NCBI GenBank assembly: GCA_008638375.1
Contig: VIRR01000470.1
Location: forward strand, 186,001-250,000
Origin: Nyssa sinensis
Taxonomy: Eukaryota > Streptophyta > Magnoliopsida > Cornales > Nyssaceae
DNA length: 64,000 bases
Direction of reading: 5' to 3'
Positions 59,747 through 64,000 of this stretch are shown piece by piece. The position numbers were made by a program, and so were the translations under genes. Within the stretch, counting starts at the first letter, position 1. Each line of letters opens with the position of its first letter. The notes beneath the pieces were generated by a model that saw only the letters and a program-made list of their open reading frames with translations, was not told where the DNA came from and made no database searches.

Positions 59747-60668
59747 TATCATATGACCTTTTTCTCTTCTCCTACCACCCAAGCCCGGTTGCAATTTGTC
59801 ACTTTTATCTAATGTCTAGGCATAAACCCCAAACATCTAGTAAATATCCATAAAACAAGGTTGCTAACTTGATGCAGCGTCCTTAGTTTTGAAACCATAA
59901 TGCAGCATGGCATTCAAAGCCATACTGAGAAGTTGAAACCATATGTATCCAAGCCAATACAAATCAGTGAACAACAAATCCAGCTAGTCTAGAAGGGATT
60001 TCAAGATGGAATCAAAATCCAATTCCATTTCCAAACCCCTCATTGCAAAAGAAAAAAATTCTTCTTTTTTTAACGAAATACTTCCATTCCAAACACATCA
60101 TAAATGGCCCAAAAAACGCTGAGCTTAAATTTCACCACCACCCTCAAGGGAGACCCATCAATCAACCCACCAATAAATGTTTACTCGAGTAAATCGTTAA
60201 AACAATCTACAAAACAGACACAAACACACATATCATATAACATATATGTATCGATAAACTCACTGACCCCAAGCTCTTCTGCTTCACACAAATCGAGGTG
60301 TGAATCGACTGCCGAGACTGAAAGTTCGGGGAAGAACTTGAAGAACCTGGGAATGAGCTGGGCAGCTAATTGCCTCGCCTTGATGCTCGTGGCTTTGGCA
60401 GCCTCAATAATATTGCCGTAGTCCTCAGCATGCTGTAATAAATCAACTTCTAAATTATCAGAATGCAATCACAGTTCAACACAAACAACACGCGAATTCA
60501 ATTTGAAGATCAGCAAAATAAAACCCTAGAAATTCAAGAAAATGAAGAAAAAAACCATTAAAAGTTTAAGAATTTAGAGACCTGGGACTTGTCTTTGGCT
60601 TCGTTCAGTCGCTCTCCGTACTCGTAGAGCTTCTCGATGTCTTTGGCGTCGTCGGAGGCCTTAGTCAT
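27787..60668 (-). CDS. API5: API5 (apoptosis inhibitor 5) family protein, 16 coding exons, 557 aa
   Basis: Coding exons, minus strand, 5' to 3': 60668-60582, 60432-60268, 56327-56228, 56141-56076, 53545-53448, 53362-53288, 53102-52953, 51774-51709, 51618-51553, 44555-44445, 43366-43277, 43189-43083, 28965-28851, 28760-28695, 28567-28464, 27994-27787. The sum is 1,674 nt with an open frame, GT-AG at all 15 introns, ATG at 60668 and TAG at 27787-27789. I recognise the plant API5 family from its N-terminal helical (HEAT/ARM-like) repeats ([68 protein letters not shown]), the C-terminal block [21 protein letters not shown], a basic patch with KKGRGAGG, and an RGG/GRG tail ending in GYR. Length is close to the Arabidopsis homologue as I remember it. 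Animal API5 is a nuclear anti-apoptotic scaffold; rice API5 is reported to act in tapetal cell death with DEAD-box helicases. The nuclear, RNA-associated role here is inferred from the family and the RGG tail. Long introns 2, 4, 9 and 12 carry transposons. Confidence 0.95.
28464..28567 (-). CDS. API5: API5 exon 15
   Basis: Residues 455-488 plus two bases, [20 protein letters not shown] then a Pro/Ser/Thr-rich linker. Acceptor TTCAG, donor CGG|GTATGC. Confidence 0.94.
28695..28760 (-). CDS. API5: API5 exon 14
   Basis: Residues 433-454, [20 protein letters not shown] then TQ. This is the most diagnostic short block of plant API5. Acceptor CTACAG, donor CAG|GTCTGA. Confidence 0.95.
28851..28965 (-). 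CDS. API5: API5 exon 13
   Basis: Completes residue 394 (Arg, split across the 14-kb intron) and codes 395-432, [20 protein letters not shown] through DEDKATI. Acceptor GACAG, donor ATT|GTAAGT. The phase fits exon 12 exactly, which links the two ends across the intron. Confidence 0.94.
31226..31259. repeat. Poly-C / poly-A run inside LINE
   Basis: About 17 C followed by about 15 A in the RT thumb region of the intron-12 LINE. It destroys the reading frame. Confidence 0.9.
31654..32979. mobile_element. Solo LTR (1,326 bp) inserted in a LINE reverse transcriptase
   Basis: Begins TGATGAG, ends CACACCA, and is flanked by the perfect 5-bp duplication ATCCG (31649-31653 and 32980-32984). The interrupted LINE sequence resumes directly on the other side, between [12 protein letters not shown] and MKELRYLRC. 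The text near the right end (gggaacgatcctcactccca, then a T-rich stretch and gttgcctacgaca) resembles 3' ends of plant Ty3/gypsy LTRs. No internal region or second LTR is present, so recombination to a solo LTR is inferred. Confidence 0.88.
33178..34269. mobile_element. Non-autonomous hAT-like DNA transposon (1,092 bp)
   Basis: Perfect 22-bp terminal inverted repeat starting caatgttttcaaaaccgg (33178-33199 against 34248-34269), with 8-bp flanks CCCGCGTG (33170-33177) and CCCGCGGG (34270-34277), a duplication with one mismatch. The 8-bp duplication and the terminal motif fit plant hAT elements. Subterminal CCGG/CGGTT-rich blocks recur at both ends. There is no transposase ORF. It interrupts the LINE reverse transcriptase at its RSPRG-QGDP box. 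Confidence 0.88.
35601..36240. other. API5 intron 12 sequence between two LINEs
   Basis: Roughly 640 bp that does not match the LINEs, presumably original intron. It ends at the LINE target site. No gene is seen. Confidence 0.5.
36241..36255. repeat. Target-site duplication, left copy, of the full-length LINE
   Basis: The sequence gagttctattttaat is identical to 42579-42593, bracketing the LINE. Confidence 0.9.
36256..42578 (-). mobile_element. Full-length degenerate LINE (L1-type, DUF4283 ORF1) in API5 intron 12
   Basis: Flanked by perfect 15-bp direct repeats (36241-36255 and 42579-42593, gagttctattttaat). Minus-strand order: short 5' region, ORF1 (42396-41908, a DUF4283-like block at 41808-41242, C-terminal part to 39997), then ORF2 with AP-endonuclease ([15 protein letters not shown], 40000-39737; DNRW-type strand at 39645-39373), reverse transcriptase ([19 protein letters not shown] at 38773-38336; [19 protein letters not shown] at 38176-37967), and a C-terminal zf-RVT block (36778-36347, [20 protein letters not shown]). 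Numerous frameshifts and stops show it is dead. It is in the same orientation as API5. The duplication plus intact order support one complete insertion of about 6.3 kb. Confidence 0.92.
42579..42593. repeat. Target-site duplication, right copy, of the full-length LINE
   Basis: Perfect 15-bp match to 36241-36255, just outside the LINE 5' end. Confidence 0.9.
42594..43082 (-). other. API5 intron 12, 5' portion
   Basis: AT-rich intron sequence between exon 12 and the full-length LINE. No other features are seen. Confidence 0.6.
43083..43189 (-). CDS. API5: API5 exon 12
   Basis: Residues 359-393 plus two bases, [20 protein letters not shown] through EYYKDFTL. Acceptor TACAG, donor GAG|GTAATT. 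It precedes the 14,117-bp intron 12. Confidence 0.94.
43277..43366 (-). CDS. API5: API5 exon 11
   Basis: Residues 329-358, [20 protein letters not shown] then [10 protein letters not shown]. Acceptor TTTCAG, donor AAG|GTTATG. The following intron is 87 bp. Confidence 0.94.
43912..43951. repeat. (TA)n microsatellite in API5 intron 10
   Basis: An almost pure TA tract of about 40 bp. Confidence 0.9.
44445..44555 (-). CDS. API5: API5 exon 10
   Basis: Residues 292-328, [20 protein letters not shown] through [11 protein letters not shown]. Acceptor GTCAG, donor AAG|GTGCTT. It carries a leucine-rich heptad pattern (LPSVVQLL). Confidence 0.95.
45400..46990 (-). mobile_element. Internally deleted LINE fragment in API5 intron 9
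   Basis: The minus strand carries a LINE 3' end (45400-45600; shares the 'acccgaggggg...aacccatttacacc' type 3' terminus with other copies here), zf-RVT and RT C-terminal pieces (45915-45724, 46347-46162), then an ORF1 N-terminal block (46972-46646, [20 protein letters not shown]). The RT core and endonuclease between them are missing. A (TA)n(CA)n microsatellite sits inside at 46672-46714. Confidence 0.75.
46672..46714. repeat. (TA)n(CA)n microsatellite
   Basis: A TA alternation passes directly into CACACA. It lies inside the LINE ORF1 fragment. Confidence 0.9.
46985..48390 (+). mobile_element. Rearranged LINE block in opposite orientation, API5 intron 9
   Basis: Plus-strand pieces out of canonical order: EN-RT linker (about 46985-47380; PFRFENMWL, then [20 protein letters not shown]), then ORF1 C-terminal segment (47397-47882), then endonuclease N terminus (48149-48373, [20 protein letters not shown]). 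In intact copies the linker lies downstream of the endonuclease, so this block is shuffled or is two fragments abutting. It is antisense to API5. Confidence 0.7.
49030..51490 (+). mobile_element. 5'-truncated LINE (RT to 3' end), antisense in API5 intron 9
   Basis: Starts in the RT with [20 protein letters not shown] (49160-49230), continues through [18 protein letters not shown] near 49630, a C-terminal region around 50230-50500, and zf-RVT remnants to about 51230 ([13 protein letters not shown]). It ends near 51480 with an A/T-rich run. Many stops and frameshifts are present. The end lies only about 60 bp from API5 exon 9. Confidence 0.75.
51553..51618 (-). CDS. API5: API5 exon 9
   Basis: Residues 270-291, [20 protein letters not shown] then DK. 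Acceptor CATGCAG, donor AAG|GTAAAC. It lies next to the 7-kb intron 9, which is filled with LINE sequence. It is too short to show as a stand-alone ORF. Confidence 0.93.
51709..51774 (-). CDS. API5: API5 exon 8
   Basis: Residues 248-269, [20 protein letters not shown] then FM. Acceptor ATGCAG, donor ATG|GTACAA. The following intron is 90 bp. Confidence 0.93.
51845..52330 (-). mobile_element. Decayed MITE copy in API5 intron 7
   Basis: Inverted, diverged relative of the family (taagaagcataaatacagac ... catgtgtccatattgtttg) with internal growth of A/T and TA runs near 52130-52155. No clear duplication. Confidence 0.55.
52953..53102 (-). CDS. API5: API5 exon 7
   Basis: Residues 198-247, [20 protein letters not shown] through [11 protein letters not shown]. 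Acceptor TTGCAG, donor AAT|GTGAGC. The following intron contains a decayed MITE copy. Confidence 0.95.
53288..53362 (-). CDS. API5: API5 exon 6
   Basis: Residues 173-197, [20 protein letters not shown] then DLIKK. Acceptor TTACAG, donor AAA|GTATGT, phase 0 at both ends. Confidence 0.94.
53448..53545 (-). CDS. API5: API5 exon 5
   Basis: Residues 140-172, [16 protein letters not shown] then [11 protein letters not shown]. Acceptor ATGCAG, donor AAG|GTGAGA. The middle ([11 protein letters not shown]) is a charged loop that I expect to vary between species. Confidence 0.93.
54889..55858 (+). mobile_element. 5'-truncated LINE insertion with poly(A) and TSD in API5 intron 4
   Basis: A 970-bp LINE 3' fragment ([15 protein letters not shown] near 54945-54990, zf-RVT parts through about 55700) ends in AATAAATTTTACTTGTG plus a long A run (55846-55858). 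It is flanked by a roughly 21-bp duplication: aagctacaaagacctttcat at 54868-54888 and the same with one mismatch at 55859-55879. This is a classic 5'-truncated retrotransposition. It is antisense to API5. Frame breaks occur within the coding part. Confidence 0.88.
56076..56141 (-). CDS. API5: API5 exon 4
   Basis: Residues 118-139 ([20 protein letters not shown]...) plus one base. Acceptor ATCTAG, donor AAAG|GTAAAT. The next intron (2,530 bp) contains the inserted LINE copy at 54889-55858. Confidence 0.93.
56228..56327 (-). CDS. API5: API5 exon 3
   Basis: Residues 85-117 plus one base, starting [20 protein letters not shown]. Acceptor TTGCAG, donor CTG|GTAAAT. The following intron is 86 bp. 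Confidence 0.94.
56785..56810. repeat. (CCCT)n microsatellite in API5 intron 2
   Basis: Six consecutive CCCT units. Poly-T/poly-G tracts lie about 100 bp to the left (56670-56703). Confidence 0.9.
57610..57983 (+). mobile_element. MITE copy in API5 intron 2
   Basis: Same family as 8987-9340, with atgaagtacgg and gtgcttcttagata ends and an acatgct flank on each side (57603-57609 and 57984-57990). Confidence 0.7.
58020..59480 (-). mobile_element. LINE 3' fragment split by a 1-kb insertion, API5 intron 2
   Basis: 58020-58232 matches the LINE 3' end seen at 45400-45600 (ACCGAGGGGGACAAACCC, CACAAAAATTAAAG). 59238-59430 continues it (GCCAGCATCACCCAACTACA is also found in other copies here). Between them sits 58233-59237. 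Minus strand. Confidence 0.7.
58233..59237. mobile_element. Unclassified insertion (about 1 kb) within a LINE fragment
   Basis: It interrupts the LINE between two CCAGCC hexamers (58227-58232 and 59238-59243), a possible 6-bp target duplication. The left end reads agtggctgatcaccatgggg and continues with a 'gcccccactgg' block. No obvious terminal inverted repeat or coding sequence is visible, so its class is undecided. It includes a (TA)n run at 59107-59131. Confidence 0.5.
59500..60267 (-). other. API5 intron 2, 5' portion
   Basis: A poly-A/(TA)n tract at 59715-59749. The rest is featureless intron DNA. Confidence 0.5.
60268..60432 (-). CDS. API5: API5 exon 2
   Basis: Residues 30-84, containing [20 protein letters not shown]. 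Acceptor TTACAG, donor GGG|GTCAGT, phase 0 at both ends. The next intron is 3,940 bp. Confidence 0.94.
60582..60668 (-). CDS. API5: API5 exon 1
   Basis: Codes residues 1-29, starting [19 protein letters not shown]. Donor CAG|GTCTCT, phase 0. The ATG is preceded by a stop-containing leader and begins the conserved acidic N terminus of plant API5. Confidence 0.93.
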
Positions 60669-60727
60669 TGCTAATTGAAGTTGAGAAGTTGAATTAACTA
60701 GTACAAGTTGTCCCAGGTTTAAGTGAC

Positions 60728-60765
60728 ATACATATATATATATATGTATATTGTATATATAACTG
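60728..60765 (-). promoter_or_regulatory. Possible API5 core promoter (TATA-like)
   Basis: A TA alternation with several TATATATA cores lies 60-95 nt upstream of the API5 ATG on the minus strand. It could be a TATA box or just a short microsatellite. No transcript start can be fixed from sequence alone. Confidence 0.3.
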
Positions 60766-60769
60766 TAAA

Positions 60770-62700
60770 TACAGGGAGAGATCAGTGTGGTGCGTGCTAA
60801 AGGGGCGGAACTCCTGAGGGTGGATTTAAAGGTGTTGGTTTGAAGAAAGAGGAACGCCTGACCTTACATTTCTTGAGTACAATTTGAAAAAAAATCATGT
60901 TTTATACTTCAATTAAAAAAAAATTATAAATATTATAAATAAATCAACTCTTTTTATTTAATATTTTATAAGGTAGAAATACTCTTTCAAAATTCTATCA
61001 TTATTTCACCCAAGTGATTCTCTTAATCCTAGTTGTCACACCATCCCATGAACCAACCAAAGTTGTTATTGTCGCCTCACTGTTGTCTTACCATCGCCTC
61101 ATTATTGTCTTGTCGTCGCCTTACTCTCGTCGTCGCCAGCGTTGTTGTCTCGTCGTCGCCGTCGACCTCGCCTTCAGCAGGTAAAACATCCTCTCCCCTT
61201 TTCTTGTCATTGGTTTCTACATCCTCTCTCACTTACTCACACACATGAAGACTTGTGTATTTTCTGTACTATTTATTTGACACTTTATGAAAAAAAAAAA
61301 AGGTGAAGTTGTGAAAAAAGAAAAAAAAAAAAAACATTTGATTATTGTGGCTACCTTGTGCTATTTTTGTTTTTGTATTATTTGTGTTTTTTAATATTAC
61401 TGGTATTTGTAACATGCAGGCAGTTTATATGTAAATGGTCATTAAAAGTCACACCATGAGTGCAACCCTCACAACTTTCAGGAGCAACACAGTAATACTA
61501 AGATGCAACTCACTTGACATCACATCTGGTTGGTACTAGATGATCATTTACACCTGGTACAACCCTCAAAACTTTAAAGTGCAACTCGGTAATGCTAAGA
61601 TGCAACTCACACAACCTAAAATGCAACTCATATAACATTGAAAGAGAGTAAGAATGAGTTCATCATATTTTTGTTTTGTTTTGTTTGTGTAAGTTAATTA
61701 TTCAGTGTTATAAAAGTTGCACCCAATGGTATGGAAATTACACCTTACGCTTGAAATAGTTATACATAAAGTTACAAGAGTTGCGGACACTTGCATGTGT
61801 TTGTCCCAATTGTGCGGAATGTACATTGGTATTGAATTGATTTTAACATTCGTGACAATAGGGTCGATGTGCTTGATTCCCTATCGCATGCCGCAAACGA
61901 GTATGAAACAGCCTTCATGAATTTGATGGTCCTAACTTCTCCTATTAAGCTAATATAGTACATTACAAGTTTTTATTTATGTATTATAAACTTACCCAAA
62001 ATATTCTTAATTTTAAGTTCATGCTATGCACGAAGTGCTCAAAAGCTACGAGTTGAAAAAGAACATTAAAACATTTCCAATTGCGCATCAACATGTACCA
62101 CAACAATTGAATGACACATACAAATACTATGGTTTTCATATTTTTTTAACATACTTATATTACTCATTTTTAACATTCAAAAATGAATATTGACACTTGT
62201 AGTAACTCTTGGAAGATTTTTATGTTCAAATTTTTGGAATGTTAGGATGGGAGATTAACTTATTTATTTGTTATGGTACTCATTTCAACATCTCTTCTGT
62301 ATATATACATTTGAACCAATCTTGGCTATATATTTAAATTATGTTTTTTTATGTAGGAACACATTAAATATATCCGCAAATGTTATGTGGTGGATTGGGT
62401 AATACATCTCTTGAACAGAATGAGAGATCAGGTCTTGGGTCATGCCCTTAGGGTAAGATGACATGTGAAGGGATGAGTTTGTCAAGATGTTCTAGGGTTA
62501 ATGTAATTTGGACATGATGTGGACATTTGTAAATGTGTAATTCATTGGGAAAAGGATGTCAATGCAAACTTTTTACTTTGTGTATGTTTAATTTATTTGA
62601 AATATTGTGAATGTTTGGTTAAAATAGTCCAATAATGTGAATGTTTTGTAATTGTGAAACAAGTCTAAATAGCAGGTTTTGTAATTTTGATGTTGTTGAA
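60770..62700. other. API5 upstream intergenic DNA
   Basis: Contains a GTC/TCG-rich triplet stretch (about 61060-61180) that yields a 71-aa low-complexity frame of no recognised family, and scattered gtgcaaccctc motifs (61455-61640) related to the 116-bp array further on. No gene is supported. Confidence 0.5.
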
Positions 62701-62704
62701 CCAA

Positions 62705-63030
62705 GTGCAACCTTTACAACCAAAGGGATCAACTGGGTAAAACCTGATTTGCAACTGTATTAACCTACAGTGTAACCCCATAACACTGTGAACTAACTTT
62801 CATTTCATGGTCTGAATCAGGTGCAACCCTCATAATTAGGGAGAGCAACTGGGTAAAACATGGGGTGCAACTGCATTAACCTAAGGTGCAACCCCGTAAC
62901 ATTGTGCACTAACTTACATTTCATGGTCTGAACCAGGTGCAACCCTCGTAACCACAAGGAGAAACTGTGTAAAGCCTTAAGTGCAACTGTCATAACCTAA
63001 GGTGCAACCTCATAACACTGCAACATTCTA
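62705..63030. repeat. 116-bp tandem repeat, about 2.8 units
   Basis: gtgcaacc starts at 62705, 62821 and 62937, exactly 116 bp apart. Each unit carries (g)taaaacc/taaagcc, gcaactg and taacctaaggtgcaacc motifs. It sits next to the MuDR relic, and related motifs lie 1 kb to the left, so it may be internal repeat DNA of that element. Confidence 0.88.
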
Positions 63031-63191
63031 TACCAAACAACTTATATCACCAAAAGATGCATATTTACAAATTTTAAATTCAACATACACAAATTAATAT
63101 AAATAGTTGAAAACTGCATAATGCTCGTAAGTTATTAAAAATTGATACATTGAAATGTTCACAATGTAACAAAAGTCATTACATACCATAG

Positions 63192-63907
63192 TTAAGTTAA
63201 ACAGTCCTGAAGAGCACCAAGATAAATTATAAAAGTAGTATTAAAAAATGGGTAGAACAACAAAATTCTCATTCCGAGATAGGTTCCTTGCAAATCTTTC
63301 GATTGTGACCAGGCCTTGTGACAATGAGAACAATGAATAGCTCTCTTGTCATAGTACTGGGACTCAAAGTTTTTTTTCTTTAGTCTACTAGGGAGTCTTT
63401 TAGTTATCGGCGACAACGGTGTTACTTCAACTATAGTAGATTTGGATAATATCCCAATAATTGTTGTTGTGTCGGATAATATCCCTGCACATTTGAAAAT
63501 TTTGAAATATTAAGATCATTATAATACAGTACTGCATTCTAATTGAATCAAACAATAATCAATTATGACAATAACTAACCTTGTGCTTACACGTGGTAGA
63601 GTAGTATGTGTACTATCAATAACATAAATATCAACTTTATCATTACTAAAATGACACATCAAACGTAACCCGCGATCATCATGTAATCGAACCAGCTTTG
63701 CAAGCTCATTCTTACTATTATAGTGAAATATCTTCTCTATTGGATCAATGCCAAGAGCAATGCAAGTATCATTTAAAAAATCTTCAAAACTAGTGTTGGT
63801 ATTCACGGCAATTAGGTCAATTCATAAATAACATGATCGTTTTTAACTTTTATTTCTCCACCCCAATGGCAGTAACAAGCCAATTCATTCCACGTGAAAT
63901 GATCCAT
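63192..63907 (-). pseudogene. Internally deleted MuDR-like transposase gene
   Basis: The minus strand opens at 63907 with MDHFTWNELACYCHWGGEIK, the PB1-like N terminus typical of MuDR transposases. It breaks frame near 63815 and continues FEDFLNDTCIALGIDPIEKI then DDRGLRLMCHFSNDKVDIYV to about 63590. The transposase core, normally several hundred residues, is absent. From 63416 the sequence jumps to a C-terminal tail: RLPSRLKKKNFESQYYDKRA then IHCSHCHKAWSQSKDL, comparable to the usual C-terminal zinc knuckle but with its Cys/His pattern altered. It is non-functional. The element may extend beyond the window's right edge. Confidence 0.75.
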
Positions 63908-64000
63908 TTTAGTCTTACTACCAACAAAATATGCACAAGTCATTAATATATTTAAATGATTATAGCAATAATAAATATAGTTGCAATCATGTGTATGAAA

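Noticed and set aside
59573..59853. Frames containing IYIYIYI runs
   Set aside because: They are translated TA microsatellites, as are those near 43.9, 46.7, 52.1 and 59.1 kb.
61033..61248. 71-aa plus-strand frame with Ser/Val-rich sequence
   Set aside because: It comes from a GTC/TCG triplet-rich tract, has no family resemblance, and no promoter or splice context supports it.

Overview
The window is a nuclear chromosome segment of a flowering plant, probably a woody eudicot. It is AT-rich, has plant GT-AG introns, an API5 gene with the plant-type RGG tail, a 3-ketoacyl-CoA synthase (KCS) fragment, FAR1/MULE and MuDR transposase relics, DUF4283-type plant LINEs, large solo LTRs and hAT/Mutator-like MITEs. 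Nothing bacterial or organellar is seen. I do not assign a species.

Layout. (1) 1-16.9 kb: two direct copies of a 2.8-3.0 kb segment (293-3128 and 12977-15943). Between them lie a probable copia-type LTR, a dead FAR1-like MULE gene (about 3.95-5.48 kb, minus), a minus-strand multi-exon gene for an unrecognised two-helix membrane protein (best supported 6953-7734, with less certain exons up to about 8.9 kb), two inverted copies of a MITE and a 3-unit tandem repeat. (2) 16.9-21.2 kb: a 4,267-bp LTR-like unit with TG...CA ends and a perfect 5-bp target duplication, best read as a giant solo LTR. (3) 21.45-24.64 kb: a broken antisense KCS fragment abutting a decayed plus-strand LINE, then gene-poor AT-rich DNA to 27.1 kb. 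(4) 27,787-60,668, minus strand: one API5 (apoptosis inhibitor 5) gene of 16 coding exons encoding 557 aa. Every junction has GT-AG ends and compatible phase. Only 1,674 bp is coding; four introns (14.1, 7.0, 3.9 and 2.5 kb) hold at least seven LINE pieces, two of them with clear target-site duplications, plus a solo LTR and a hAT-like element nested inside one LINE. (5) 60.7-64 kb: the API5 upstream region, a 116-bp tandem repeat, and an internally deleted MuDR-like transposase gene that runs to the window edge.

The one gene I regard as clearly functional is API5. The membrane-protein gene at 6.9-8.9 kb is probably real but its full exon structure is not resolved. Almost everything else is transposon debris, much of it datable by nesting order. 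I found no new multi-gene system. The most notable observations are the intron-inflated yet reading-frame-perfect API5 gene with dated nested insertions, the giant solo LTR with an internal 40-bp array, the KCS fragment joined to LINE sequence, and a long perfect hairpin present in only one of the two duplicated segments.
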